From the NCBI GenBank assembly GCA_964556005.1, contig CAZKUR010000057.1, positions 1-24,839 on the forward strand: 24,839 nt of DNA. Reading direction: 5' to 3'. Under the pieces are notes generated by a model. It did no database searches. It was not told where the DNA came from and saw nothing but the letters and a program-made list of their open reading frames with translations. Below, one piece after another: positions 16,003-23,575 of this stretch. Source of the DNA: CAZKUR01 sp964556005 (GTDB lineage: Bacteria > Bacteroidota > Ignavibacteria > Ignavibacteriales > Ignavibacteriaceae). Numbering within the stretch: position 1 is the stretch's first letter; each line of letters opens with the position of its first letter. The translations under genes and the position numbers were made by a program.

Positions 16003-17280
16003 ATGAGAGAAAAAGGACGAATCTTTGCCTGGACACTCTTCGATTTTGCCAACACGGCATTTTCGGTTATAATAGTTACGGTCATCTACTCAAAATATTT
16101 TTCCAATTATGTTGCATCGGGGCAAAAATGGCTTTGGGGTTTAGCGGTAAGTCTATCGATGGTGTTATCGGCTTTATTAAGTCCGCCTATGGGTGCAATC
16201 GCCGATGTTTCCCGCAATAGAAAAAGGTTTCTGCTTCTTTTTACTTTACTCTCGGTGTGCTGCACTTCATTGATGTTTTTCGTCGAAAAAGGTGATGTAC
16301 TTTTAGGCTTTTCACTTTTCGTATTTGCCAATATAGGTTTTGAATCCGGTTTGGTTTTTTATGATGCTTTTCTGCCGGATCTTACACAGAAAAAAAATTA
16401 TGGAAGAGTTTCCGGCTACGGGTTCGCAATGGGTTATCTTGGAGCTCTTGCGGTTTTATTAATTGTAATGCTGCTGTTGCCCGCCCAAACTTCGCCCGAT
16501 TATTATTTTTATGTTAGGCTTTCATTTGTAGTAGCTGCTTCATTCTTTTTTATCTTTTCCATCCCGATATTCCTTTTTGTGCATGAACCGGCGCGCGATA
16601 ATTTTTTACTGTCAAATTCTGTAAGAAGAGGAATTAAAAATAGTTTCACCACATTAAAAGCAATTTTTGTTGAAGGAAAATTTCCATCGCTGGCAAGGTT
16701 TTTATTTGCATTCTTTTTATATAACGATGCAATAATTACGATTATAGCTTTTGCCTCGATTTTTGCAGCCGGCGTATTAAAAATGTCCGATGAAGAAATA
16801 ATACTTTTTTTTGTAATTGTGCAAAGCACTGCAATCGTTGGTTCATTTGTATTCGGAATAATATCGGATCATATCGGGCCGAAAAAAACAATTACGATTA
16901 CATTATTTGTTTGGATAATTGTCGTTGTAGGAGCGTTTTTGGTTCAAACAATTTTTGAGTTTTATATAATAGGACTTTTAGCCGGAATCTCAATAGGATC
17001 ATCTCAATCATGCAGCCGCAGTCTTATGGCACTGTTAACGCCGAAAACGAGAGAAGCGGAATTTTTCGGATTTTATGACGGGCTTTTCGGAAAATCTTCG
17101 GCAGTAGTCGGTCCTCTTTTTTACGGTATAGTTGCCGACATTTCCAGCAATAGAGTTGCCGCACTTGCAATTGGATTATTCTTTATTGCCGGTCTAATAA
17201 TTTTGCAGGGCGTAAAAGTTAGCGGATTCAGTAGAAAAGAGAATGGTCAGGTTTTAGCGGCTTCACCGGATTCAAAATGA
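16003..17280 (+). CDS. MFS transporter, UMF1 (Atg22-like) family
   Basis: This 425-residue protein has about 12 membrane helices and belongs to the UMF1/Atg22-like branch of the major facilitator superfamily. The N-terminal WTLFDFANTAFSVIIVTVIY is the hallmark of that group, followed by the MFS loop 2-3 region LLSPPMGAIADVSRNRKRFLLLFT. A second loop, ISDHIGPKKTITITLF, appears in the C-terminal half near residue 287. Yeast Atg22 exports amino acids from the vacuole; bacterial members are mostly uncharacterised, so the substrate is unknown. It starts 4 bases after nusB. Its last 34 bases overlap the convergent CDF gene. Confidence 0.88.
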   Translation: MREKGRIFAWTLFDFANTAFSVIIVTVIYSKYFSNYVASGQKWLWGLAVSLSMVLSALLSPPMGAIADVSRNRKRFLLLFTLLSVCCTSLMFFVEKGDVLLGFSLFVFANIGFESGLVFYDAFLPDLTQKKNYGRVSGYGFAMGYLGALAVLLIVMLLLPAQTSPDYYFYVRLSFVVAASFFFIFSIPIFLFVHEPARDNFLLSNSVRRGIKNSFTTLKAIFVEGKFPSLARFLFAFFLYNDAIITIIAFASIFAAGVLKMSDEEIILFFVIVQSTAIVGSFVFGIISDHIGPKKTITITLFVWIIVVVGAFLVQTIFEFYIIGLLAGISIGSSQSCSRSLMALLTPKTREAEFFGFYDGLFGKSSAVVGPLFYGIVADISSNRVAALAIGLFFIAGLIILQGVKVSGFSRKENGQVLAASPDSK

Positions 17281-18269
17281 GTGTGTATTTTATAAACCGG
17301 ATCGCCTGTTAATTTTAAAGTATTCCAATCAAATTTCATAGTTCTGTCATAATATCTTACCTGGCAATCGTCATAATTACAAAACATGCAAAAGTTAGGG
17401 ATACAAAAATCGAAATGGATTTTAACCTGCGAGTTAGGCAATTCCTTTAATAAATAAGTTTCAATTTCATTTTCCTCTTTATGCGACTGCCGGATGGTAA
17501 AATAATAAGGTAGAATCAGGTGAAAGTCGATAAAAATTTTGTCTCCGGATCTCCAGAATCTTAATTCATGTAAATCAATCCAGTAATCTTTTTTGAAATT
17601 AATTAGTAAATCCGATATTTTATTCAGAGTTTCGGGATGAGTTTCATTCATCAAACCGCCGACAGATTCACGAACAAGCTTATAGCCTGTAAATAAAATA
17701 TTTATTGCAACACCAATTGCAAACAAGGGATCAAAAATTTCATACCCTGTCAGCAAAACTAAGATAATACCTATAAGAACACCGATGCTTGTGTAGGAAT
17801 CTGTGAGAACATGTTTTCCATCTGCAATAAGAGTAAGTGAGTTTGTCTTTTTGCCGGTAGCAATCAAGTAGTACCCAAGAATAAAATTTATTCCTCCCGC
17901 TGCAGCTATTACCCATATGCCAATGTCCAGTTGCTTCAAATGCGGGCCCTGCATTAAATCGATGATAGAGGTATAAATAATTATAAACGCAGCTATAACA
18001 ATTAATAATCCTTCGGTACCTGCGGAAAAATATTCGATATTTCCATGGCCGTATGGGTGAGTTTTGTCGGCAGGTCTCGAACTTACAATTATGCTGAACA
18101 ACGCCATTGAAGTTGCGAGAACATGAACTACTGATTCTGCTGCATCCGAGAAAATTGCCGCTGAATTGGTTAATAGATAAGCAGAAATCTTACCTAAAAA
18201 CATGCAGATGCCGATAACGAGAGATATTATCGCAGCTTTTTTCTTTAACTTAATTTCATTAATAATCAT
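17247..18269 (-). CDS. Cation diffusion facilitator (CDF) metal transporter with C-terminal Cys cluster
   Basis: CDF proteins exchange divalent metals such as Zn, Fe, Mn or Co for protons across the inner membrane. The 340 residues show six membrane helices to about 205 and a cytoplasmic metal-binding domain. HPYGHGNIEY near 70 is the conserved loop. The transport site looks like Glu45 and His49 in SDAAESVVHV, with His and Asp from KHVLTDSYTS in helix 5; the first pair differs from the Asp/Asp of FieF and the His/Asp of many zinc exporters. A C-terminal cluster has cysteines at 289, 294, 297 and 302 (C-x4-C-x2-C-x4-C), followed by about 38 more residues. Start is ATG at 18267-18269. Its 3' end overlaps the convergent MFS gene by 34 bases. 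The metal cannot be assigned. Confidence 0.9.
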   Translation of the reverse strand: MIINEIKLKKKAAIISLVIGICMFLGKISAYLLTNSAAIFSDAAESVVHVLATSMALFSIIVSSRPADKTHPYGHGNIEYFSAGTEGLLIVIAAFIIIYTSIIDLMQGPHLKQLDIGIWVIAAAGGINFILGYYLIATGKKTNSLTLIADGKHVLTDSYTSIGVLIGIILVLLTGYEIFDPLFAIGVAINILFTGYKLVRESVGGLMNETHPETLNKISDLLINFKKDYWIDLHELRFWRSGDKIFIDFHLILPYYFTIRQSHKEENEIETYLLKELPNSQVKIHFDFCIPNFCMFCNYDDCQVRYYDRTMKFDWNTLKLTGDPVYKIHTHFESGEAAKT

Positions 18270-18541
18270 TGTATGACCACTGCAACTAATTTGCCTTTAA
18301 ACTTTAAAAGTATGAATTTCTATTAACAAATATCTTTACATGCAGTTACATTGTCAATTGATGGTTTTTAACCTAAAAGTGATGGCTATTGGCTGATGAT
18401 TTAACGTATGCTGTGAGAAGTGATAAATACCTTATTGGAACAACAGTACCTCTAAGAAATATTGATGTTAAACAGAAAATAAATTAGCTTAATAATTGAA
18501 ATAAAACTCAGAATTATTTTAAATAATCAACTTTTTAAATT
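18270..18541. other. Divergent intergenic region between CDF and SDR genes
   Basis: This 272-base region must hold promoters for both divergent genes, but I see no strong consensus box. It contains a 32-codon open stretch with a TTG start (18389-18487) that may be chance or a gene remnant. Confidence 0.4.
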
Positions 18542-19294
18542 ATGAGTAAACAAAATGAAGCAAACAAATTTGCTTTTGTGACGGGTACAAGCTCTGGGTT
18601 AGGAAAAGCTGCGGCAATTGAATTATTATCCAGAGGCTGGGAAGTTTACGGAGCAGCGCGAAGAGATACCGAAATAAATAATTCTCACTACTCACATTTT
18701 AATGTAGATCTCGGCGATATAAATTTATTTGTAAATTTGCTGGCAGAAAAGTTTACAGAAAAATTAAATGATGACAGTTTAAAAAGAGTTGCTCTTCTAA
18801 ATAATGCAGCCGGTGTAGGTGAGACTGTGCGGGTAGAAGCTCTCAATCCTTTTCAACTTCAAAAGCTCTTTACGATAAATGTTATTGCGCCTGTCTGGCT
18901 AATGGGATTATTTTATAAGAACTGTAAACCGGAATTTAAGCTGAGGATTATAAATATTTCATCAGGTGCTGCTTACAAAGTATACCCGGGCCTTGCCGAT
19001 TATGGAGCAACGAAGGCTGCGTTAAAATTATTCGGTATTACTTTCGTTGAGGAACATAGCGATAATAAAAATCTTGCTGTATTAAGTTATGAACCAGGCA
19101 CAGTCGATACAGAAATGCAGGCAACGGTTCGCTCACAACCGGAAGATAAGTTTCCATCCGTAAATATTTTCAAATCTTTAGCAGATGAAAAGAAGCTCGT
19201 TAAGCCTGAAATCGTTGCAAATGAAATTGCTGATTTTTTTGAAGCAGATGATAGGGCGGGATTTACAGAAGCAAGGTTTGGAAGAAAGTATTAG
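18542..19294 (+). CDS. SDR family NAD(P)-dependent oxidoreductase
   Basis: This classical short-chain dehydrogenase/reductase of 250 residues has a Rossmann fold. The cofactor loop TGTSSGLG lies at 14-21, the NNAAG motif at 87-91, the structural Asn at 113, and the catalytic Ser140/141, Tyr154 and Lys158 in YGATK. Arginines at 40-41 after the second strand (GAARR) suggest NADP preference. The YEPGTVDTEMQ segment after the active site resembles the sepiapterin reductase/benzil reductase (YueD-like) branch. The substrate is unknown. It is a single gene between a divergent CDF gene and a convergent Sel1 gene. No Shine-Dalgarno site precedes the ATG. Confidence 0.88.
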   Translation: MSKQNEANKFAFVTGTSSGLGKAAAIELLSRGWEVYGAARRDTEINNSHYSHFNVDLGDINLFVNLLAEKFTEKLNDDSLKRVALLNNAAGVGETVRVEALNPFQLQKLFTINVIAPVWLMGLFYKNCKPEFKLRIINISSGAAYKVYPGLADYGATKAALKLFGITFVEEHSDNKNLAVLSYEPGTVDTEMQATVRSQPEDKFPSVNIFKSLADEKKLVKPEIVANEIADFFEADDRAGFTEARFGRKY

Positions 19295-19318
19295 TTAACA
19301 TTTTAAAAAAATAAAAAT

Positions 19319-19337
19319 GAAAAGATGATATCTTTTC
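19319..19337 (+). terminator. Perfect 8-bp hairpin between convergent genes
   Basis: GAAAAGAT at 19319-19326 and ATCTTTTC at 19330-19337 pair perfectly around a 3-base loop. The element is 24 bases after the SDR stop and 42 bases from the Sel1 stop. With A and T runs on both sides of the stem it could act in either direction. A palindrome TCTTTAATTAAAGA lies at 19364-19377. Confidence 0.45.
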
Positions 19338-19378
19338 AAGGTGTAATTCACGGTGTAAAGATGTCTTTAATTAAAGAT

Positions 19379-20935
19379 TTAATTGATCCTAAATTCAGAT
19401 CCCGGCGGTCTTATTGAATTATAAATTTGCACAAGCTGATCGTATGCATAGCGATTTCCTCTTTGAGCGGCAAACCTATAGTACTTAACAGACTCAGCAA
19501 TATTTTTTTCAACACCTATGCCTACTTCATAAATTTTTGCTAATGCCGTTTGGGCCAGAACTGAGCCTTCATCTGCGGCAACTTTAAGGAACTCAATATC
19601 TTTCTGTAAATTTTGTGTATCCGAATTTTCAAAAATACGTGAGGTTATTTCACGGGTTTTTGCTTCATTGCTTCCTAAGTCCACGGCTTCATTCCAAAGC
19701 GCATATGCTTTTTGAGTATCTTTTTTCAAACCTTTGCCGGTGTAGTAATCCAGTCCCAATTCGACAATTGCCGGAATGAATTTTAGTTGAGCCGATTTTC
19801 TCAGAAGATTTAATGCATCAACTTCGGTTATTAAATTGCTGAAGCCAAGATCATTCAAACCGTACCAGACAAACATCGCTTCGGGATCATTTTTGCCGGC
19901 TTTCGACTGAACAAGATTCATAAAATCTTTTTGCTTAGTAAGCTGCCAGAGTAAAAAAGGTGATGTATTCGAATTCAATCTTATTGCCCTGATATAATAT
20001 GCCGATGCCGTAATAATATCTTTGTGAAAGTAAGTACCTTTCTCATACATTTTCCCGAGTAGTGTTAGAGCTTCGGGACTGCCGTTTTCGGCATACTTAA
20101 TTAAGATGTCAACCCGTTTTTTATCTAATTTTAATGTGGTGTCTTTTTGATTCGACACTCCGAGGGTATCCGCTAATTTTTTATTGCCTTCATTATTTAA
20201 ATCCAGGATTAAAACTTTTTCAGGAATTTGTTTCATTGTATCTGTTGGTGTATCGAAATCTACAAAAACTAATCCCATGGACGAAGCAAGGTTATCTTCT
20301 TTCCTGTCGTTAAATTTTTTTGTTGAATCTGTTGAAGCGTCTACATTCTTAGAAATATTCGGTACCTTCTTTTCAATTTCCTTTAAAGTTTCTTCTGCTG
20401 GTTTATATTTTTGATTGGCGGACTTTTTAATCCAGGTATACGCGGTGCCCCAATCCCTTTTTACAATTAGGTTATCCGTGTAGAATAATCCCAAAACATA
20501 TTGAGCTGCAGGCATACCGTCATCGGCGGCAGTGGAAAAATAATCAAATGCTTTAAACGGATTCCATTTTATACCCCAGCCGTTAAGCAGTAAAATTCCG
20601 TAATTAAAACAAGCAGCCGCAAGTTTTGCGTCGGCGGCTTTTCCTACCCAGTATGCACCTTTAACAGTATCGGCAACTGTTCCTTTGCCTAACAAATATC
20701 TTAATCCGAGTTCATGTTCCGCTAAAGGATCGCCTTCATTTGCTTTTTGCATTAAGGTAAATTGCTGCCATAATTCATAAGCAAGATCCGGCTGGTAAAA
20801 GTACATAGTTCTCTGTTCCTGCTTGTTATTTTTATAGGCAAGACTTTTAGAGGTATCTTGAGAGTAAGTTAATTTAAGATCAGCAAGAAGGATGATAATT
20901 ATTAAAATTAAAGTTGTTTTTACTTTGATTGTCAA
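19379..20935 (-). CDS. Secreted or membrane-anchored Sel1-repeat protein
   Basis: A 518-residue protein has a hydrophobic N-terminus (residues 7-22, then a LTYSQ site resembling signal-peptide cleavage) and two blocks of Sel1-like tetratricopeptide repeats. Block one, about 68-185, includes AEHELGLRYLLGKGTVADTVKGAYWVGKAA-type units; block two, about 275-505, includes ALTLLGKMYEKG, IVELGLDYYTGKGLKKD and AQTALAKIYEVGIGVEKN. A polar segment rich in Asp and Lys, about 190-270, separates them. Sel1 repeats form protein-binding solenoids; no enzyme motif is visible and the partner is unknown. The only suitable start before the signal sequence is TTG at 20933-20935, since a stop precedes it in frame and the next Met is residue 44. 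It converges with the SDR gene. Confidence 0.85.
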   Translation of the reverse strand: MTIKVKTTLILIIIILLADLKLTYSQDTSKSLAYKNNKQEQRTMYFYQPDLAYELWQQFTLMQKANEGDPLAEHELGLRYLLGKGTVADTVKGAYWVGKAADAKLAAACFNYGILLLNGWGIKWNPFKAFDYFSTAADDGMPAAQYVLGLFYTDNLIVKRDWGTAYTWIKKSANQKYKPAEETLKEIEKKVPNISKNVDASTDSTKKFNDRKEDNLASSMGLVFVDFDTPTDTMKQIPEKVLILDLNNEGNKKLADTLGVSNQKDTTLKLDKKRVDILIKYAENGSPEALTLLGKMYEKGTYFHKDIITASAYYIRAIRLNSNTSPFLLWQLTKQKDFMNLVQSKAGKNDPEAMFVWYGLNDLGFSNLITEVDALNLLRKSAQLKFIPAIVELGLDYYTGKGLKKDTQKAYALWNEAVDLGSNEAKTREITSRIFENSDTQNLQKDIEFLKVAADEGSVLAQTALAKIYEVGIGVEKNIAESVKYYRFAAQRGNRYAYDQLVQIYNSIRPPGSEFRIN

Positions 20936-21203
20936 TTGAGTTTAAAAGAATATTCTTATTAAAAATTAATTCTGAAAAGATAATTATAATATTTATTAAT
21001 AACTGTACAAATTTTAAGCTATTCCTGTAATTATGTTTATATTTTGACAAGGTATAAAGGGTTTTCATTCCATATTTAAGTGAATTTAGAATGGGTTATT
21101 AATATTTTGAGGATGTGGTGAAAAAGTTAAAACAATTTTGTCAATTTTTCCTTCTCAATCGATAAATGAAGAATCTTTTTTTATCTTCAATCAATTACAG
21201 TAG
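20936..21203. other. Spacer between Sel1 and HAD genes
   Basis: This 268-base AT-rich stretch shows no convincing gene. A weak hairpin, TGAAGA at 21167-21172 with TCTTCA at 21184-21189, lies just after the HAD stop on the minus strand and may help end its transcript. A TTGACA occurs at 21044-21049 on the plus strand with no gene behind it. Confidence 0.35.
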
Positions 21204-21842
21204 TTAAACACTTTCCAAAATAAATTTTTCAAGTTCATCAACACTGTGAAAATAATAATCACTATTAAGTGTAAGTACGAGGTCTTTAGCATAGCTGTCC
21301 CATAATACAGATGCCATTTTTACACCAGTTGCTCTTGCGGCTTTAACGTCGGCAGGAGAATCACCGATCATTAAAATTTCTTCTTTAGTAAGATGAAATT
21401 TTTCCATAAAAAGTAAAATGCCTTCACCCGATGATTTCCTGTTTACAAGATCGTCGCCTGTTATGATCATTTCGAAATACTCTTTTGCTTTTATTTCTTC
21501 AAGTGTAATGACTGCGGCAGTTCTTCCTTTTCCGGTGTAAATTCCAAGAATAATATTTCTTAATTTCAGAAAATTAAGAAGTTCTTTCAGTCCGGGATAA
21601 ATTTTTGCGGCCGCATGATTCTTTCGATAAAAATCATAATAATCTTTTTTTACTTCTTCATAATTATCGCTGAACCAATCTTTTAAAATTTGATCTTCAG
21701 TCGGTCCGAAAAGTGCGATTACTTCTTCATCTGTTAACGATTTATTTAAATATTTTTTTGTGATATAATTGAAGGAGGAAAATATCAATTCATTCGTTGA
21801 AGCCAAAGTTCCGTCAATATCAAATAAAATTCCTTTGAACAT
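21204..21842 (-). CDS. HAD-superfamily phosphatase (phosphoglycolate phosphatase-like)
   Basis: This HAD hydrolase of 212 residues has an alpha-helical C1 cap. Motif I is FDIDGT with nucleophile Asp8 and acid/base Asp10. Motif II is the Thr of GIYTGKGR near residue 100. The lysine of motif III lies in LVNRKSSGEG near 135. Motif IV is MIGDSPADVKAA near 157. Order and length match the Gph/PpaX group, which removes phosphate from small molecules such as 2-phosphoglycolate or pyrophosphate; the substrate cannot be fixed. The ATG lies at 21840-21842 without a clear ribosome-binding site. It appears to be a single-gene unit. Confidence 0.88.
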   Translation of the reverse strand: MFKGILFDIDGTLASTNELIFSSFNYITKKYLNKSLTDEEVIALFGPTEDQILKDWFSDNYEEVKKDYYDFYRKNHAAAKIYPGLKELLNFLKLRNIILGIYTGKGRTAAVITLEEIKAKEYFEMIITGDDLVNRKSSGEGILLFMEKFHLTKEEILMIGDSPADVKAARATGVKMASVLWDSYAKDLVLTLNSDYYFHSVDELEKFILESV

Positions 21843-21995
21843 AGATAATTCTTATTAAATGATTAAATTTCAATCTTAAAATTAACTAATTCAATAAACT
21901 TATTAAATTGATTTCAAATTTTATTTATTAGAGTATGTACAATTCTTAATATTTATTGAATTGTATTTCTTTAATATGCTGTAAATTTTCTTAAA

Positions 21996-22163
21996 CGTCA
22001 TTGCGAACCTAACTCATGTTGTTTTAGGTAAGTAAGTTAGGTGAAGCCCGCTTTACGAGGTCTCGCCTATAGGCGGACAATCTCGCCTTTTATTAATGCA
22101 TAGGTTGAGATTACTTCATCCCAATACTGATACAAGACACATGAATCGGGATTCGTAATGACT
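21996..22163. repeat. REP/MITE-like inverted-repeat element
   Basis: GTCATTGCGAA at 21997-22007 and TTCGTAATGAC at 22152-22162 form 11-bp imperfect terminal inverted repeats (one mismatch). Nested inside are ACCTAACT/AGTTAGGT (22007-22014 with 22035-22042), the perfect palindrome CGCCTATAGGCG (22064-22075) and AATCTC/GAGATT (22079-22084 with 22107-22112). Base composition is more GC-rich than the surrounding spacer. No coding region lies inside. The GTCATTGCGA end with an AATCTC interior resembles dispersed non-coding repeats seen in many Bacteroidota genomes, from memory. Confidence 0.6.
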
Positions 22164-22210
22164 GATATTTAATATTGATTACTTTGGACAAGCATAAAAA
22201 AGTAAATAAT

Positions 22211-23544
22211 ATGATTAAAAAGCTTATACTAAAGAAAAACGAAGAGCGAAGAATTAAATCCGGTCATTTGTGGGCTTTCAGCAATGAAGTAGAAAAAATT
22301 GAAGGCTCGCCTGAAAACGGAGATTTAATTGAAGTTTTTGATTCACGAAATAATTTTATCGCATCAGGATTTTATAATAAAAATTCCCTTATCTGTTTTA
22401 GAGTTTTATCTTTCGAAGAGGAATTCAATACTGAGCAGCTTTTTAGAAATAGATTAGTAGATGCTTTTAATTTAAGAAAAGAATTTTACCCTGACAGAAA
22501 TTCCTTCCGTTTGGTTTTTAGTGAAAGTGATTTCCTTCCCGGACTTATAATCGATAAATATAATGATACTTATGTGCTTCAAATTTATTCTTTCGGTATG
22601 CAGAAAAATGTAGAACTAATTATTAGAATTTTAAAAGAAGATTTTAATGCAAAAAATATTTTCACAAAAAATGAAAATTATTTCCGCAGGTTGGAGGGCT
22701 TGCCTGAAAATGATGAAATCTATTTAGGAGAAAAAGAAATAGAAATAATTGATGACGGGTTCATCAAATACAAAATAGATTTTGACAAAAGCCAGAAAAC
22801 CGGATTTTATTTTGATCAAAANNNNNNNNNNNNNNNNNNNNNNNNNNNNNNNNNNNNNNNNNNNNNNNNNNNNNNNNNNNNNNNNNNNNNNNNNNNNNNN
22901 NNNNNNNNNNNNNNNNNNNNNAATACAAAATAGATTTTGACAAAAGCCAGAAAACCGGATTTTATTTTGATCAAAACGACAACAGATTTTTCAATCACAA
23001 AATTGTAAAAGGGAAGAGAGTTCTGGATGCCTTCTGCAATTCCGGCGGATTCGGGTTGCATGCAGCAAAATCCGGCGCATCATCCGTTACATTTGTCGAT
23101 TCGTCATCTACTGAAATTGAAAACGCAAAAAGTAATTATGAATTAAATGATTTAAAATGTGTAAATGAATTTGTCGCAAGTGATGTTTTTCAATATTTTA
23201 ATAAAAGTATTGAAGAAAACAAAAAATTCGATGTGGTAATGATTGATCCTCCTGCATTTGCAAAAAGCAAAAAAGATATTCCAACAGCAAAAAAGGGTTA
23301 TGAAAAACTGAACAGGCTTGCATTAAATATTATAGAAGATGGCGGATATCTTGTAACATCCTCCTGTTCGCATCATATAAAAAGAGATGATTTTATTGAA
23401 ATAATAAACAACTCTACAATGAAAACAGGGAAGAAAATTCAGCTCATTCTTTTCAATTCTGCATCACTCGATCATCCGCAAATTCCATCGATGCCGGAGA
23501 CTGTTTATTTGAAATTTGCGGTGTTTGCCGTTAGAAACTTCTAA
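22211..23544 (+). CDS. rlmI: RlmI-like 23S rRNA m5C methyltransferase (interrupted by false assembly gap)
   Basis: This class I SAM-dependent methyltransferase is predicted to make 5-methylcytosine in 23S rRNA (position 1962 in E. coli RlmI). An N-terminal PUA domain starts at MIKKLILKKNEERRIKSGHLW. The SAM site is LDAFCNSGGFGLHAAKSGAS with the acidic VDSS strand end, followed by MIDPPAFAKSKK and the catalytic-cysteine motif SSCSHH. The frame is interrupted by 100 N at 22822-22921 flanked by identical 55-base copies. Removing the Ns and one copy (155 bases) restores one frame and joins TGFYFDQ to NDNR, the family TGFxxDQxxNR motif. Repaired length from ATG 22211 is 392 residues (E. coli 396). 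A TTG at 22175 is possible but adds an atypical tail. It converges with the downstream ATPase, 31 bases between stops. Confidence 0.9.
22767..22821 (+). repeat. 55-bp direct repeat, left copy at contig end
   Basis: These 55 bases, ending exactly at the N run, are identical to 22922-22976, which starts exactly after it. They look like the shared end of two contigs left unmerged, not a biological repeat. Confidence 0.93.
22822..22921. other. Assembly gap of 100 N, probably of zero true length
   Basis: One hundred Ns, a common placeholder length, separate identical 55-base ends. Overlapping those ends removes the gap completely and repairs the methyltransferase frame. Confidence 0.93.
22922..22976 (+). 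repeat. 55-bp direct repeat, right copy at contig start
   Basis: This is the second copy of 22767-22821, identical over 55 bases. Sequence directly after it continues the rlmI-like frame (NDNRFFNHKIV). Confidence 0.93.
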
Positions 23545-23575
23545 CATTATATTGTACTGAAATATTTTTGGAAAA

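Noticed and set aside
21044..21049. TTGACA on the plus strand as a promoter
   Set aside because: No plus-strand gene follows before the minus-strand HAD gene and no good -10 box was seen at the right distance.
20880..21068. Minus-strand 62-residue frame upstream of the Sel1 gene
   Set aside because: It is dominated by Asn, Ile, Lys and Leu as AT-rich noise and overlaps the signal-peptide coding region of the Sel1 gene in another frame.
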